DNA from: CBDIHP01 sp965279195
Lineage (GTDB): Bacteria > Planctomycetota > Planctomycetia > Isosphaerales > Isosphaeraceae
Direction of reading: 5' to 3'
NCBI GenBank assembly: GCA_965279195.1
Contig: CBDIHP010000037.1
Coordinates: 124,001-188,000, forward strand
DNA: 64,000 nt
In this document: positions 20,220 through 32,759 of the stretch, in pieces
Position numbering within the stretch: position 1 is the stretch's first letter
Layout of the letters: each line of letters opens with the position of its first letter
Translations under genes and position numbers: made by a program
The notes under the pieces: model-generated
The model's input: the letters and a program-made list of their open reading frames with translations, nothing else
Databases searched by the model: none
What the model was told of the DNA's origin: nothing

Positions 20220-20594
20220 GGCAGACACTCCTCCCAACACGGGATGTGCAAAGGCTCGAGACTCGGTTTCACCGGGTCTGAGAAATCCTCGATCAACTCG
20301 CCAGAAATTCGAACAGGGCGATTACCTCGCCGATGCGGGGTATTCGCATTCTTCGAGAGGATTCTACCGATCCGCCACGCACTGCCCGCGTCCTCGTCGC
20401 TGCGGTTTCGGCAGATCTTCCTGCTGCAGGGATGGGAGGGACGTCCCCGACCCGACCGAGTTTGCGATGACGAGCAAGCATGGCCCCATCCCCGACCCGT
20501 CGCGCGGCGCCCTGCTCCGGACTGCCACGCCGCCAGGGCGTTCGCCTTCCTGGATGCCACTCAGGGTACCTCCCGGCGGCTGGCGTGGAGCCGC
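20220..20594. other. Intergenic region, no gene seen
   Basis: This 375-base stretch separates the sigma-factor start from the end of the UvrA-like gene, both on the minus strand. It is less GC-rich at 20270-20370 and should hold the promoter of the sigma-kinase pair. I could not identify a convincing -35/-10 pair or a coding frame. Confidence 0.5.
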
Positions 20595-22982
<2,388 letters not shown>

Positions 22983-23183
22983 GTTCGCCCTCAAGTCATC
23001 GAGCCTCGGTGGGCGGGAAGGTCCGCCCGGCGTCACACCGGGCCACCATATCGCAACGGGCAGCACGATTCCCCCTCGCCCCGGAGGAAGTCGTCCGTCT
23101 TCCCGATCGCAAGCGTGTTACGAACGACACCTCCCGCCCGCATGGCGATCCGCTCACCGTCGGAATGCACCCGGCGGGCTGCC

Positions 23184-24226
23184 TAGAGCGATTTCCTTTT
23201 GATTTTGGCGGTTGACTGGGATATCCCTGGGTGTCAGGAGGACACCGGGGATGAAGGCCTATTCGATGGACCTGAGGGAGCGCGTGGTCGCCGCCTGCGA
23301 GGCGGGCGAATTGACCAGGGAGGAGATCGCCGGGCGGTTCTCGGTGAGCGTCTCCTGGATCCGCGCGCTGATGAAGCGGTGGCGCGAGGTCGGCACGATC
23401 GAGCCCAGGCCCCGGGGCGGGGGCAGGGTGCGTGCCTTCGACGCCGAGGCCGACGCTCGGCTCCGCCAGGCCGTCCGAGACGACTCCGACGCCACCCTCG
23501 AGCAACTCGCCGCGGCCGCCGGCGTCGCCTGCGGCCCCACGGTCGTGTTCCGGGCCCTGAAACGCCTGGGCATCACGCGTAAAAAAAGTCGCGGCGGGCG
23601 GCCGAGCAGGACCGTCCCGAGCTGAAGGAGCAGCGGCGGGCCTGGCGCGAGGAGTTCGCCGGGGTCGACCCGTCGCGGCTGGTCTTCCTCGACGAGACCG
23701 GCTGCACCACCGCCATGGACCGGACCCACGGCCGGGCCCCCAGCGGCGTGCGGGTGGACGGCCCGGTGCCGCACGGACACTGGAAGGTCATCACCCTCAC
23801 CGCCGCCGTGAGGCTGGGGGGCGTCCCCCAGCCCGCCTGCCTGGCCACAGACGGCGCCACCAACTCGGCCTGCTTCGAGACCTACATCGGCGACTGCCTG
23901 GCCCCGACCCTGCGGACGGGCGACATCGTGGTGATGGACAACCTCTCCTGCCACAAGTCGCCCGAGGTGCGTCGCCTGATCGAAGCGGCCGGCGCCCAGG
24001 TCCGCTACCTGCCCCCCTACAGCCCCGACCTCAACCCGATCGAGCCGCTGTTCTCGAAGTTCAAGGCGATCCTCCGCGAGCTGGCGGTCCGGACGGTCCC
24101 CGATCTCTTCGGCGCCATGGGCGACGCCCTCCGCCGGATCACCCCGCAGGACATCGCCGGCTGGTTCCGCCATAGCGGCTACACCGCCACAGAGTCAACC
24201 GCCAGACTCATAGGGAAATCGCTCTA
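23184..24226 (+). mobile_element. IS630-family insertion sequence, complete
   Basis: An approximately 1.04-kb element bounded by a duplicated TA (23184-23185 and 24225-24226), the usual IS630 target duplication. The terminal inverted repeat begins GAGCGATTTCC at the left and reads GGAAATCGCTC at the right. It carries a two-frame transposase and lies inside the 3' end of a degraded WD40-repeat gene. Intact ends, intact frames and an exact target duplication suggest recent insertion. Confidence 0.92.
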
Positions 24227-24227
24227 G
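23251..24227 (+). CDS. IS630-family transposase, two frames joined by -1 frameshift
   Basis: The first frame (23251-23625) gives an N-terminal helix-turn-helix protein (MKAYSMDLRERVVAA, with IAGRFSVSVSWIRALMKRW). The second, in the -1 frame, gives the DDE catalytic domain: LVFLDETG, VVMDNLSCHK and YSPDLNPIEPLFSK supply the D-D-E triad. The frames join at a run of seven A at 23581-23587, giving a continuous RKKK-SRRAAEQD junction. The final TAG is made of the target-site TA plus the first flanking base. The start is the ATG with GGAGGAC upstream. The protein would cut and reinsert the element at TA sites. Confidence 0.9.
23581..23587 (+). other. A7 slippery site for -1 frameshift in IS630 transposase
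   Basis: Seven consecutive A, read CGT AAA AAA AGT in the first frame, sit just before that frame ends. A one-base backward slip, or transcript slippage, leads straight into the DDE frame. A-runs of this kind are the usual frameshift signal in IS elements. Confidence 0.8.
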
Positions 24228-24732
24228 CTCCTCAAGTCGCTTCCCGACGGGTTCGAAGGGATCCGAGGTCAGTTTAGGCCGCTTCGTCGCGGGATCAAAT
24301 TCAAGCGTCGGGGACAAGGGTTGGATCCCACCGAACGGGTCCAGGGAGGATCGCGTGGCCGACTCGATGGCCAGGCGAATCCGCTCCGGAGTGCCTTCGG
24401 CGGCCGGGGGGATCTCCCAGCGGACCAGGCCGTTCGTATCGCCGATCATCAGGACGCCGCGGCCGTCGGGGGCGAAAGACACATCCTTCCCGAAGGCGTT
24501 CGACCAGGCCGGACCCAGTGGCAGACCGAGGGATGCATCCCAGAGCCGCGTCGTGTTGTCCTCGGAACTCGTGATCACGAGCCTCCCGTCGGGGCTGACG
24601 GCCATCGAATAAACTGGGCCCTTGTGACGAAGGAGCGGAGTGACCGGATCGCCGGAGCGGGCGTCGTGGAGTCTCGCCGCGTTCTCCTCGAAGTAACTCG
24701 CGAGTACCTTTTGCCCATCGGAGGCTCATTCC
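24227..24732 (-). pseudogene. WD40-repeat protein remnant, 5'-truncated and interrupted by IS630
   Basis: Reading away from the insertion, the minus strand encodes about 165 residues with WD40 blade motifs (MAVSPDGRLVITSSEDNTTR, LWDASLG, VSFAPDGRGVLMIG). There is no start: an in-frame TGA lies near 24730, so the front of the gene is missing. At the other end the IS630 element interrupts the frame. Joining across the element and removing one TA gives nine more codons (23157-23183) and a TGA at 23154-23156, so the original protein ended close to the insertion. It resembles the WD40 part of the kinase at 16027-19587, but I cannot show it derives from it. Confidence 0.75.
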
Positions 24733-24843
24733 GGGTTGCGGGGTGGTGACAGGAGAAGGCCGATCGGGGGCCCAGGAGGCTCTTGCCCCGCGCGCGCCAC
24801 CGATCGGTCAGCCGAACCAACTCCCTGAAACCCGGAATGAGCC
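24723..24843. repeat. 15-bp perfect inverted repeat flanking a 90-base segment
   Basis: GGCTCATTCCGGGTT at 24723-24737 and its exact reverse complement at 24829-24843 enclose about 90 bases with no gene. The left copy coincides with the break point of the WD40 remnant. It could be a small non-autonomous element or a rearrangement scar. Confidence 0.6.
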
Positions 24844-25304
24844 CCGATCGAAAGGAGGACGAACGTCACGGCCCCGGGGGCATGTTTCACGGAGGTACGG
24901 ACAATCCCCCCACCTGTGCTCAGGGTGACCAAGTGGGAGCTTTTATGGTTATGCGATATTGGGTGTTGTTGGGTCGATAGATCAGTACGGAATGGCTGCT
25001 GCGGGCCAGGAGGCAATCCTTCCATCAGGTCGGCTTCAGTCCTTACGGGCCTTCAGCGAGGGGATCTCACAATTCAACGACTGATCGCCCTCGGCGGGGG
25101 GCGCGTTGGCGGTCATCGGGGGCGAGTCGCGACCGCGGCCGGGGTTCGGCTGGTGAATTCGGCGGGGATTGGTTCTAATTGGGTCTGGGTCCCGATGGCC
25201 CGGCGAGGTTGGGGGGAGGGCGTGTGCCCTGCCCCGTTCGACTCGCGGGGGCGTCGGGCCGTTTCGTCTGGCCTGGAACCGTTTTGAACGGGAAGGATGC
25301 GTCG
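24844..25304. other. Intergenic region upstream of prfB, no gene seen
   Basis: About 460 bases of non-coding sequence. It has an AT-richer patch around 24930-24990 that could include the prfB promoter. Open frames here have no family resemblance or ribosome-binding site. Confidence 0.5.
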
Positions 25305-26424
25305 ATGGACGCCGACCTCAAGCGCGATGCGCGGTCCGTGATCGAGCAGATCGTTCAGCTCCGAGACTCCCTTTGACTTGGGCGACAAGCTGGAGCGCCG
25401 GGACGAGCTGAACAAGGAGATGGAGAGCACGACGTTCTGGAACGACCAGGACGCCGCCAAGAAGGTCATCGATGAGCTGAAGACGCTCAACGACGTGCTC
25501 AAGCCGTTCGAGGCGCTCGTCTCGCAGAGCGACGACCTCTCGGCCCTGATCGAGCTGGCGGAGGAGTCGGGCGACGACGCGTTCGACGACGAAATCCGCG
25601 AGGGGGCGAGGAAGGCCCGCGGCGATTTCTCGGCGTTCGAGCTGCGCTCGATGCTCGGCGGCCCGAACGACCACTGCAACGCCTTCATCACCGTCCACGC
25701 CGGAGCCGGCGGCACCGAGGCCTGCGACTGGGCCGAGATGCTCGTCCGGATGTTCCTGATGTGGGCCGAATCCAAGGGATACTCGACCCAGATCACCGAC
25801 CGCGAGGACGGTGGCGCGGCGGGCGTCCAGGTGGCCACGATCCACATCAAGGGCGAGTACGCCTATGGGTACCTCCGCGGCGAGTCGGGCGTGCACCGGC
25901 TCGTGCGGATCAGCCCGTATGACTCGGCCGGGCGGCGCCAGACGTCGTTCGCGTCCGTGGACGTGCTGCCCGAGGTCGACGACAAGATCGACATCGTGCT
26001 CCGCGACGACGAGCTCAAGCGCGACGTGTTCCGGTCCGGCGGCCCCGGCGGCCAGCACCAGAACAAGACCGAGTCGGGCGTGCGCTACACGCACCTGCCG
26101 ACCGGCGTCGCGGCCGAGTCCCGCTCCGAGCGGTCGCAGCACAAGAACGACGCCAACGCGCTGGCCCAGCTCAAGGCGAAGCTGATCCGCCTGGAGGAGC
26201 TGAAGCGCGAGGCCGACTTCGCCAAGGTCTACGACGAGAAGGGCGAGATCAGCTTCGGGAGCCAGATCCGCTCCTACGTCCTCCAGCCGTACCAGCTCGT
26301 CAAGGATCACCGGACCGACCACGAGGTCGGGAACCCCCGCTCGGTGCTGGACGGCGACCTCGACGGGTTCATCGACTCCTACCTCCGCACCAAGCTCGCC
26401 AAGGGCGAGGTGAAGAAGTCGTGA
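25305..26424 (+). CDS. prfB: Peptide chain release factor 2, with programmed +1 frameshift
   Basis: RF2 terminates translation at UGA and UAA. A 23-codon leader starting MDADLKRDARSV runs to CTT TGA at 25371-25376; skipping one T continues with GAC TTG GGC GAC to the stop at 26424, giving about 372 residues, the normal RF2 length. The peptidyl-hydrolysis motif GGPGGQ is present, followed by the conserved RSQHKND and GSQIRSYVL regions. The stop-codon-reading tripeptide, SPF in most RF2 proteins, reads SPY here (RISPYDSAGRRQTSF). Frameshifting at the UGA allows RF2 to regulate its own level. Confidence 0.96.
25371..25377 (+). promoter_or_regulatory. prfB autoregulatory +1 frameshift site (CTTTGAC)
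   Basis: The classic RF2 recoding signal CTT TGA C. When RF2 is scarce, ribosomes pause at UGA and slip forward one base into the main frame. I see no strong Shine-Dalgarno-like stimulator immediately upstream; the preceding bases are CCGAGACTCC. Confidence 0.92.
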
Positions 26425-26456
26425 TCCGGCCCGAGCCTGCGTGAGGATTCGAGCCC

Positions 26457-27119
26457 ATGCCCGAACTCCGCGACGATCCCGAGGGCGGGCGGTCCATCGT
26501 GACCGCCCGCCTGATCCTCCGGTTCCACCGGGTCGGTGACCGCTGGACCCACGCGATCGAACTCCCCGCCGGGGCCGAGGCTGCGCCGGCCGGGGAGCCA
26601 TCGGCGCCGGAGCCGGCCGCGCGCCTTCCCCTGGTCTGGGCCGTCGAGGGGGATCCCGCCCGGGACGACCCCGCCAGGGTGGTAAGCCCGGTCTATGGGA
26701 CAATCCAGTTCTCCGAGACCCCGGCGACGGCGATCCGGGCCACGCTCTCGGGGAGTTGCGGCCCGCACGACTTCGAGGCCACGTTCGACGTCTGGGAATC
26801 GGACGGGGGCGCGACCGTCCGCGTCGCCGTCCGCCATCAGACCTCGCACCCCATCGAGGCCACGGCCGCGACCTACTGGGTCGACGCCCGGTCCAGCGAC
26901 CTGATCGATGCCGACGGCGAGTCGATCCGCTGGGCACCCCTCGGCGAAGGCCGGGGCGAGCTGAACTTCCACGCCGAGCCCCCCGCCCGCGTCGACCTCT
27001 CCGAGGCCGGCCGACGCGCCACCCGCGTCCAGGCCAGCACCGGGCCGTCGGCCTTCCTGCCGGGGGACGGCTATGCGTACACGTATTCGTGGATCTGGGT
27101 GAAGTCGCCCGTCGATTGA
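26457..27119 (+). CDS. Conserved-looking hypothetical protein
   Basis: A 220-residue protein of unknown function. It has no signal peptide or membrane segment. The sequence is rich in beta-strand-like patterns with several Trp and Tyr (VDRWTHAIEL-like start, FDVWESDGG, YAYTYSWIWV at the C-terminus). It lies 32 bases after prfB and 80 before glyA on the same strand, with GAGG before the ATG, so it may be co-transcribed with both. I do not recognise the family. Confidence 0.7.
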   Translation: MPELRDDPEGGRSIVTARLILRFHRVGDRWTHAIELPAGAEAAPAGEPSAPEPAARLPLVWAVEGDPARDDPARVVSPVYGTIQFSETPATAIRATLSGSCGPHDFEATFDVWESDGGATVRVAVRHQTSHPIEATAATYWVDARSSDLIDADGESIRWAPLGEGRGELNFHAEPPARVDLSEAGRRATRVQASTGPSAFLPGDGYAYTYSWIWVKSPVD

Positions 27120-27199
27120 TCCGAACCGAACCAACCGCCCGGCGCGCTTCCGCTCCGCCCGGGCGCTCTCCGCCTCGAACCGTTCCAGGACCGACTTTC

Positions 27200-28459
<1,260 letters not shown>

Positions 28460-28463
28460 TTTT

Positions 28464-28676
28464 GTAGGGTGTGGTGCCTCGCGGACGGTACGTCCGCGAC
28501 CACCGCGCCGACAGAAGCGAACGACATTACGATGGTAGGGTGGGATGCAGATGCCGACCGCGAGGGAGGCGTTACCCCACCGACAACACGCCCGGAAATG
28601 CGGGTGGCTTGGCGCGTCATCCGCCCCGTCGGTGCGGTGGTCGCGGACGTACCGTCCGCGAAGCACCACACCCTAC
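28464..28676. repeat. MITE-like element with ~50-bp near-perfect terminal inverted repeats
   Basis: The left end starts GTAGGGTGTGGTGCCTCGCG and the reverse complement of the right end starts GTAGGGTGTGGTGCTTCGCG; about 50 bases match with roughly three differences. Each arm also contains an internal palindrome, GCGGACGGTACGTCCGC. The middle (about 110 bases) encodes nothing. It lies between the convergent genes glyA and the membrane-protein gene and supplies the TAG stop codon of the latter. It could fold as a bidirectional terminator. Confidence 0.8.
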
Positions 28677-30550
28677 CGGATGCGGAACACGGCATATCTC
28701 CCATCCACGCACAGGAGTTCGAGCGGGGAATCCTTCGCCGGCTTTCTCTTCGAGCCGGCGAGGATGTATGAGGCGCCCTGGCGACGGGCGAGGCCGGCGA
28801 GGTCGGCGTCGGTGAGCTGGTCGTAGCGGCGTTCGAGGTCGTGGCGGCCGTCGAGGTAGAGGCGGACGAACTCCGCGATCGTGCCCTTGTGGCCGACGTG
28901 GTCGAAGTAGCGCGTGGACCAGTCGGCCAGGCCCTTCGCCGCATAGGGGCTGCCCGATCGATTGAAGGCCAGCGACCGTTCCGACCAGAGCCGGAACGTC
29001 TTCGGGCCCGGCGGCCCGATGAAGGACGCATCCTTCGGCGTGTTCTCGCGGCACCACACCGCAAGCCGCTCCACGTCGTCCGTCGGCAACGCCCAGAACC
29101 GGCAACGCCCGGCGATCTCTCCGAGCCACCTCGCCTGCGTGGGGTTCGCCGGATCCAGCACGAACGGGGCCATTAACGCCACAATCGGCACGACCCAGCA
29201 AATCCAGATCAGTTGGGCACCGCCCACCATCAACCTCGACCCGATCCCTCGCCTCAACCACCGATCAATCACCAGGTTCCCGCCCACCACCGCCAGCAAG
29301 ACCCAATGCCCCGACTCCGTATCGTGCCTGAATAGATACCAGACCCCCCACCCCAGCGCCCCGGCTCCCGCCGCCACCGACCACCGCCCGGGCACCAGCG
29401 ACACCACCCCCTCGAACACCGCCACCGCCAGCATCAGCCCATCGCCGAACACCCCGGCGACGAGGAGGCTTGCCCGCAGCCGTCCCCAGGTCGTCCCCGA
29501 CTGCCCCAGCTCGACCACCCGGCCGGCGATCGCCAGTGTCGCCAGCCCTCGCGCGATCGTCGCCATCCGGAACGGCTGGAAGACCGTGACCTTCAGATTG
29601 TGAAGCCATTCAATCGCGACGTAAGCGACGAAAAGACTCAAAAGGTTGACGGAAACGACGTAAGTAAAGCGTTTGCGGGCCTCTGGCAACCCTTGCCCCG
29701 ACCCATTTGCGGGGAGTCCGATTCGAAACAGGGAAAACAAACCCAATCCGGCGTAGCCGAACCACGCCTGCCACTGGAGCAGCCGCCAGGTCGAGGGGAG
29801 CATGTGCTGCGGGCTCTGCAGCCAGGCGGTCAGGAGGGTGAAGTCCTCCGTGGGGAGCCCTTCGAAGAGGGCCTTGCTTTGCGCCATCGAACGCATGAGG
29901 TTCGGCAACTGGGCCAGGGCCAGGATGCCGATGGCTTCGATTGGTCGTTTCCAGGTCCGGCCGGACAGGCCCCAGAGCATCCAGGACGCGATCAGGGTCA
30001 GGGCGAGTTGGAGGCCGACGGTGGGATGGATCCATCCCGCGATTCCCAGCAACACGCCCCCGGTCCACCAGCCCCGATCGGGCCGGGCGAGGCATTCGGA
30101 GAGGGCGACCCACCCGAGGGCGAAGCCCATCAGGCGGTCGAGCAGGATGGCCTCGAACAGGTGGTTCGTCCCGATGTTCCCGGCCTTCGCCGCCAGGACC
30201 ATCCCGAATGCCACAACACCCACCCAGGGGCCGCGTTCCGGCCAGAGCGTCCGCGCGATGCGGTCGATCCCGAACGCCGTCGCCGCGAACGTCGCCACGA
30301 ACCAGAACAGGAGCGCCCCCGAGAGCCCCGTCACCCGGCTGGTCACGTCCAGGAGCGTCAGATAACCCCGGTGCGGGTTGAAGCCGTCGAAGGCCCTGAC
30401 GAACGGGTCGTCGGCGAAGACCTTCGGGTCCTGCTGGTTCAGGAGCAAGGGGAGCCGGTACGCCTGGTCGCCGTCGCGGCTGTGGTATCCGCGCAAGGTC
30501 AGATACAGGCCGAGGATGGCGACGAAGATCCAGACGCGCGAGCGGGGCAT
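28673..30550 (-). CDS. Polytopic membrane protein, possibly GT-C glycosyltransferase-like
   Basis: A 625-residue integral membrane protein. It starts with a transmembrane segment (WIFVAILGLYLTL) followed by a periplasmic DGDQAYRLPLLL region with acidic residues. Around ten more hydrophobic segments follow to about residue 500, then a soluble C-terminal tail (WCRENTPKDASFIGPPG, then a domain ending VDGRYAVFRIR). The architecture, with an acidic first loop and many helices, resembles dolichyl-type glycosyltransferases, but no family motif is decisive. The ATG has AAGAGG upstream and was preferred to a longer open frame. The last codons and stop come from the end of the inverted-repeat element. 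Confidence 0.8.
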   Translation of the reverse strand: MPRSRVWIFVAILGLYLTLRGYHSRDGDQAYRLPLLLNQQDPKVFADDPFVRAFDGFNPHRGYLTLLDVTSRVTGLSGALLFWFVATFAATAFGIDRIARTLWPERGPWVGVVAFGMVLAAKAGNIGTNHLFEAILLDRLMGFALGWVALSECLARPDRGWWTGGVLLGIAGWIHPTVGLQLALTLIASWMLWGLSGRTWKRPIEAIGILALAQLPNLMRSMAQSKALFEGLPTEDFTLLTAWLQSPQHMLPSTWRLLQWQAWFGYAGLGLFSLFRIGLPANGSGQGLPEARKRFTYVVSVNLLSLFVAYVAIEWLHNLKVTVFQPFRMATIARGLATLAIAGRVVELGQSGTTWGRLRASLLVAGVFGDGLMLAVAVFEGVVSLVPGRWSVAAGAGALGWGVWYLFRHDTESGHWVLLAVVGGNLVIDRWLRRGIGSRLMVGGAQLIWICWVVPIVALMAPFVLDPANPTQARWLGEIAGRCRFWALPTDDVERLAVWCRENTPKDASFIGPPGPKTFRLWSERSLAFNRSGSPYAAKGLADWSTRYFDHVGHKGTIAEFVRLYLDGRHDLERRYDQLTDADLAGLARRQGASYILAGSKRKPAKDSPLELLCVDGRYAVFRIR

Positions 30551-30805
30551 CCTTGCCTCTTCCGGCCCGAACCTGGCCGCAATCCGCCGATGGGATGGCC
30601 AGGATCGAACGAAGCGCTGGGCGTGGGTCTCCAGACCTCGCCGCCACCCAGACCGAAGGGGACCACCGGACCCGTTCTCTGATCGAGCCATCAACCAACG
30701 GGTCTGGAGATCCGGCGTGGCGTTATCCGTTCTCAAGCTGGGGGCGGGATCCGGAGATCCGCGCCTAGCGCGAGAGGTTGCCCGCCCGAGGGGATTCGGT
30801 CAACC

Positions 30806-31577
30806 CTACTTGGGCATCCTGGCGTTCAGCTCGCGGACGCGGCGGTCGAGTTCCTGGAGGAACTCGGGGGTGTTCGGGTCCAGCATCTGCTCGGCGGCCA
30901 TCTTCGGCAGGTCGAGCCTTGGGGCCCGACCCTGCTCGGCCTGGACCGCCTTGCTCTCGTCCTTGCCCGGCTTCTTGCCCGAGTCGGGCGTCTTCTCCGC
31001 GTCCGACTCGCCCTCGTCGCCGGGGTTGGCGATGCCGTTGCGGTGCACGTAGGCGACCACTTGCTGGACCGGCCCGGAGGACCAGATCTTGTCGGCCGGG
31101 TGGAACTTCGCCTGCCAGTTCGAGGACCTTCGAGTCCCTCGCCTGGTCGCCGAACCAGGAGACCTTCTTCGCCTGCTCCAGGCCGTTCTTCTCGAAGGCG
31201 GAGAGGCATGAACATGGCGACCACCGCCGCCTTGATGCCCGCCGATCCACATGCCGACGAGCTGGTCGGTTCGGTTCGGTTCGGGATCGCCCAGGGTCCG
31301 CTTCTTCTTCAGCTTCACGATCGAGGTCGTGAGCGCCACCGAGACGACATAGATCACGGCCGCCGTCCCCCACCAGAGGAGGCGGTCGAGGATGTCGGGG
31401 TGGACGGAGGTCAGATACGGCAAGACGTAGGGCTTGCCGAGGTCCCTCAGCGGGGCCGCGCCGAAAGACCGCGCCGAAGAGCGCAGCGAAGCGGATCCCC
31501 TGCGAGAGGAAGCCCTTGAACCAGCCTCGGAGTGCCCCCAGGAGCACAAAGGCCCCAAGCGCGATGTCCAATCCCAT
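30806..31577 (-). pseudogene. CvpA-like membrane protein gene with multiple frameshifts
   Basis: Pieces of one CvpA/colicin V production-type protein are spread over three frames. The N-terminus reads MGLDIALGAFVLLGALRGWF and then leaves frame near 31463. The next part (LRDLGKPYVLPYL, AAVIYVVSVALTTSIVKL) ends near 31237. A short third-frame piece follows (IKAAVVAMFM), then FEKNGLEQAKKVSWFGDQ to about 31110, and the tail (FHPADKIWSSGPVQQVVAYV to a stop at 30806) returns to the second frame. Four frame changes cannot give a working protein, so it is decayed or contains sequencing errors. CvpA proteins are inner-membrane proteins of uncertain role. Confidence 0.75.
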
Positions 31578-31747
31578 CGATCTCGCCCCTGTACGACGCC
31601 TTCCGCGCGTTGCCTACTCATGGATTCGCCGGCCAAGGACCGATCTTGAACGCTCTGGTCGAATTATCGGCCCGTGACCGACTCATCGGCAAATCGAGCC
31701 GCGTCCTTGAGGCATTTTCCCGAGAAATCTGGGGCGTCTGGGCAAAC

Positions 31748-32713
31748 TCAGGAATTCGAGTGTCGATCGCGGAGGACGTCGATGGTGAACCCGCCGTGCC
31801 GGGTGTCGCCCACGGTGTAGATCCAGTCATTCAGGGCACTGACCGAGACCCGGACCCGGCCGCCGAGGCGGACGTTGCGCACCTGGATGGGGTCGTTGTC
31901 GAGGATCCCGTAGATCCGATCCCCTTCGAGTGCGGTCACTTGCAGCCACATGAACTCGTGGTCGTTGCCGTCGACGATCTCGGCCTTGACCGAGAACATC
32001 TGATTCGACTGGCGTTCCTCGAACGCCCGGACGAACTCCGGCCAGCGTTCCCGGGCCTCGGCCACCGCCGCGACCAGCCTTGGGTCGTCGGCCGCGATCG
32101 GCACGACGGGGACATTCGCCGCGACCTCGACCGCCGATCGCGGGTCGTCGCTCGCGAGTCGGTCGAGCAGGCTGGGGTCGAAGGCGTTGATCCGGTTCGT
32201 GGCCGGGTCGACGATCGCCAGGACGTCGTCGGCGTCGCGGGCGAACTCGGCCAGGAGCTTGCCGATCACCCGGTAGACGGCCGCGAGATTGCTGTCGTCC
32301 CCGTCCCCCTCGCGCAGGAGGTCGACGGAAAGCCAGCCCTTGTGGGACGCCACGGCCTGGCGGAGCCGCAGCTCGGGGATGGCCTCGGCGGCGGCCTCGG
32401 CGTCCTGGACGTAGGGGCCGGGGAAGCAGTTGATCAGGAAGGTCCGGCCGTTGATCCGGGCGATCATCGCCGGGGCGGAGCCGACGACGAAGTTCGGGTC
32501 GGCGTGGGGATCCGGCTCCTCTTCCAGGGGGTTGTCGGCGGAGGATTCCCCCTGCGAGGCCACGATCTCGACCCCGAGCGCGTTGCGGGCGGCCTCGGCG
32601 ACGTCCTCGGCCACCATCTCCCTCGGCTCGGCCAGCAGGAAGACGAGCGACACCATCGGCGGATCAGGCCGCTTCTTCGAGAACTTCGACTTGATCCACG
32701 TCCAGAGTCCCAT
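31748..32713 (-). CDS. DUF2314 domain protein
   Basis: A 321-residue soluble protein of unknown function. The C-terminal third (about 235-310) carries a DUF2314-like core: FSVKAEIVDGNDHEFMWLQV followed by GDRIYGILDNDP and a YTVGDTRHGGFTIDVL tail. The N-terminal two thirds are a separate domain starting MGLWTWIKSKFSKKRPDPP, with LVFLLAEPREMVAEDVAEAA. A GGAG lies 11 bases before the ATG. It starts 46 bases after the protease gene ends, so the two may be one operon. Confidence 0.82.
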   Translation of the reverse strand: MGLWTWIKSKFSKKRPDPPMVSLVFLLAEPREMVAEDVAEAARNALGVEIVASQGESSADNPLEEEPDPHADPNFVVGSAPAMIARINGRTFLINCFPGPYVQDAEAAAEAIPELRLRQAVASHKGWLSVDLLREGDGDDSNLAAVYRVIGKLLAEFARDADDVLAIVDPATNRINAFDPSLLDRLASDDPRSAVEVAANVPVVPIAADDPRLVAAVAEARERWPEFVRAFEERQSNQMFSVKAEIVDGNDHEFMWLQVTALEGDRIYGILDNDPIQVRNVRLGGRVRVSVSALNDWIYTVGDTRHGGFTIDVLRDRHSNS

Positions 32714-32759
32714 GGGACCGCACTCCAGGAGAGATGACCGCTATCGAGGGGACAGGCCG

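Noticed and set aside
22996..24173. Minus-strand frames across the IS630 element
   Set aside because: Antisense to the transposase; the plus-strand frames hold the DDE residues.
24726..25025. Minus-strand 99-residue frame between the WD40 remnant and prfB
   Set aside because: Composition is not protein-like and there is no family resemblance or start signal.
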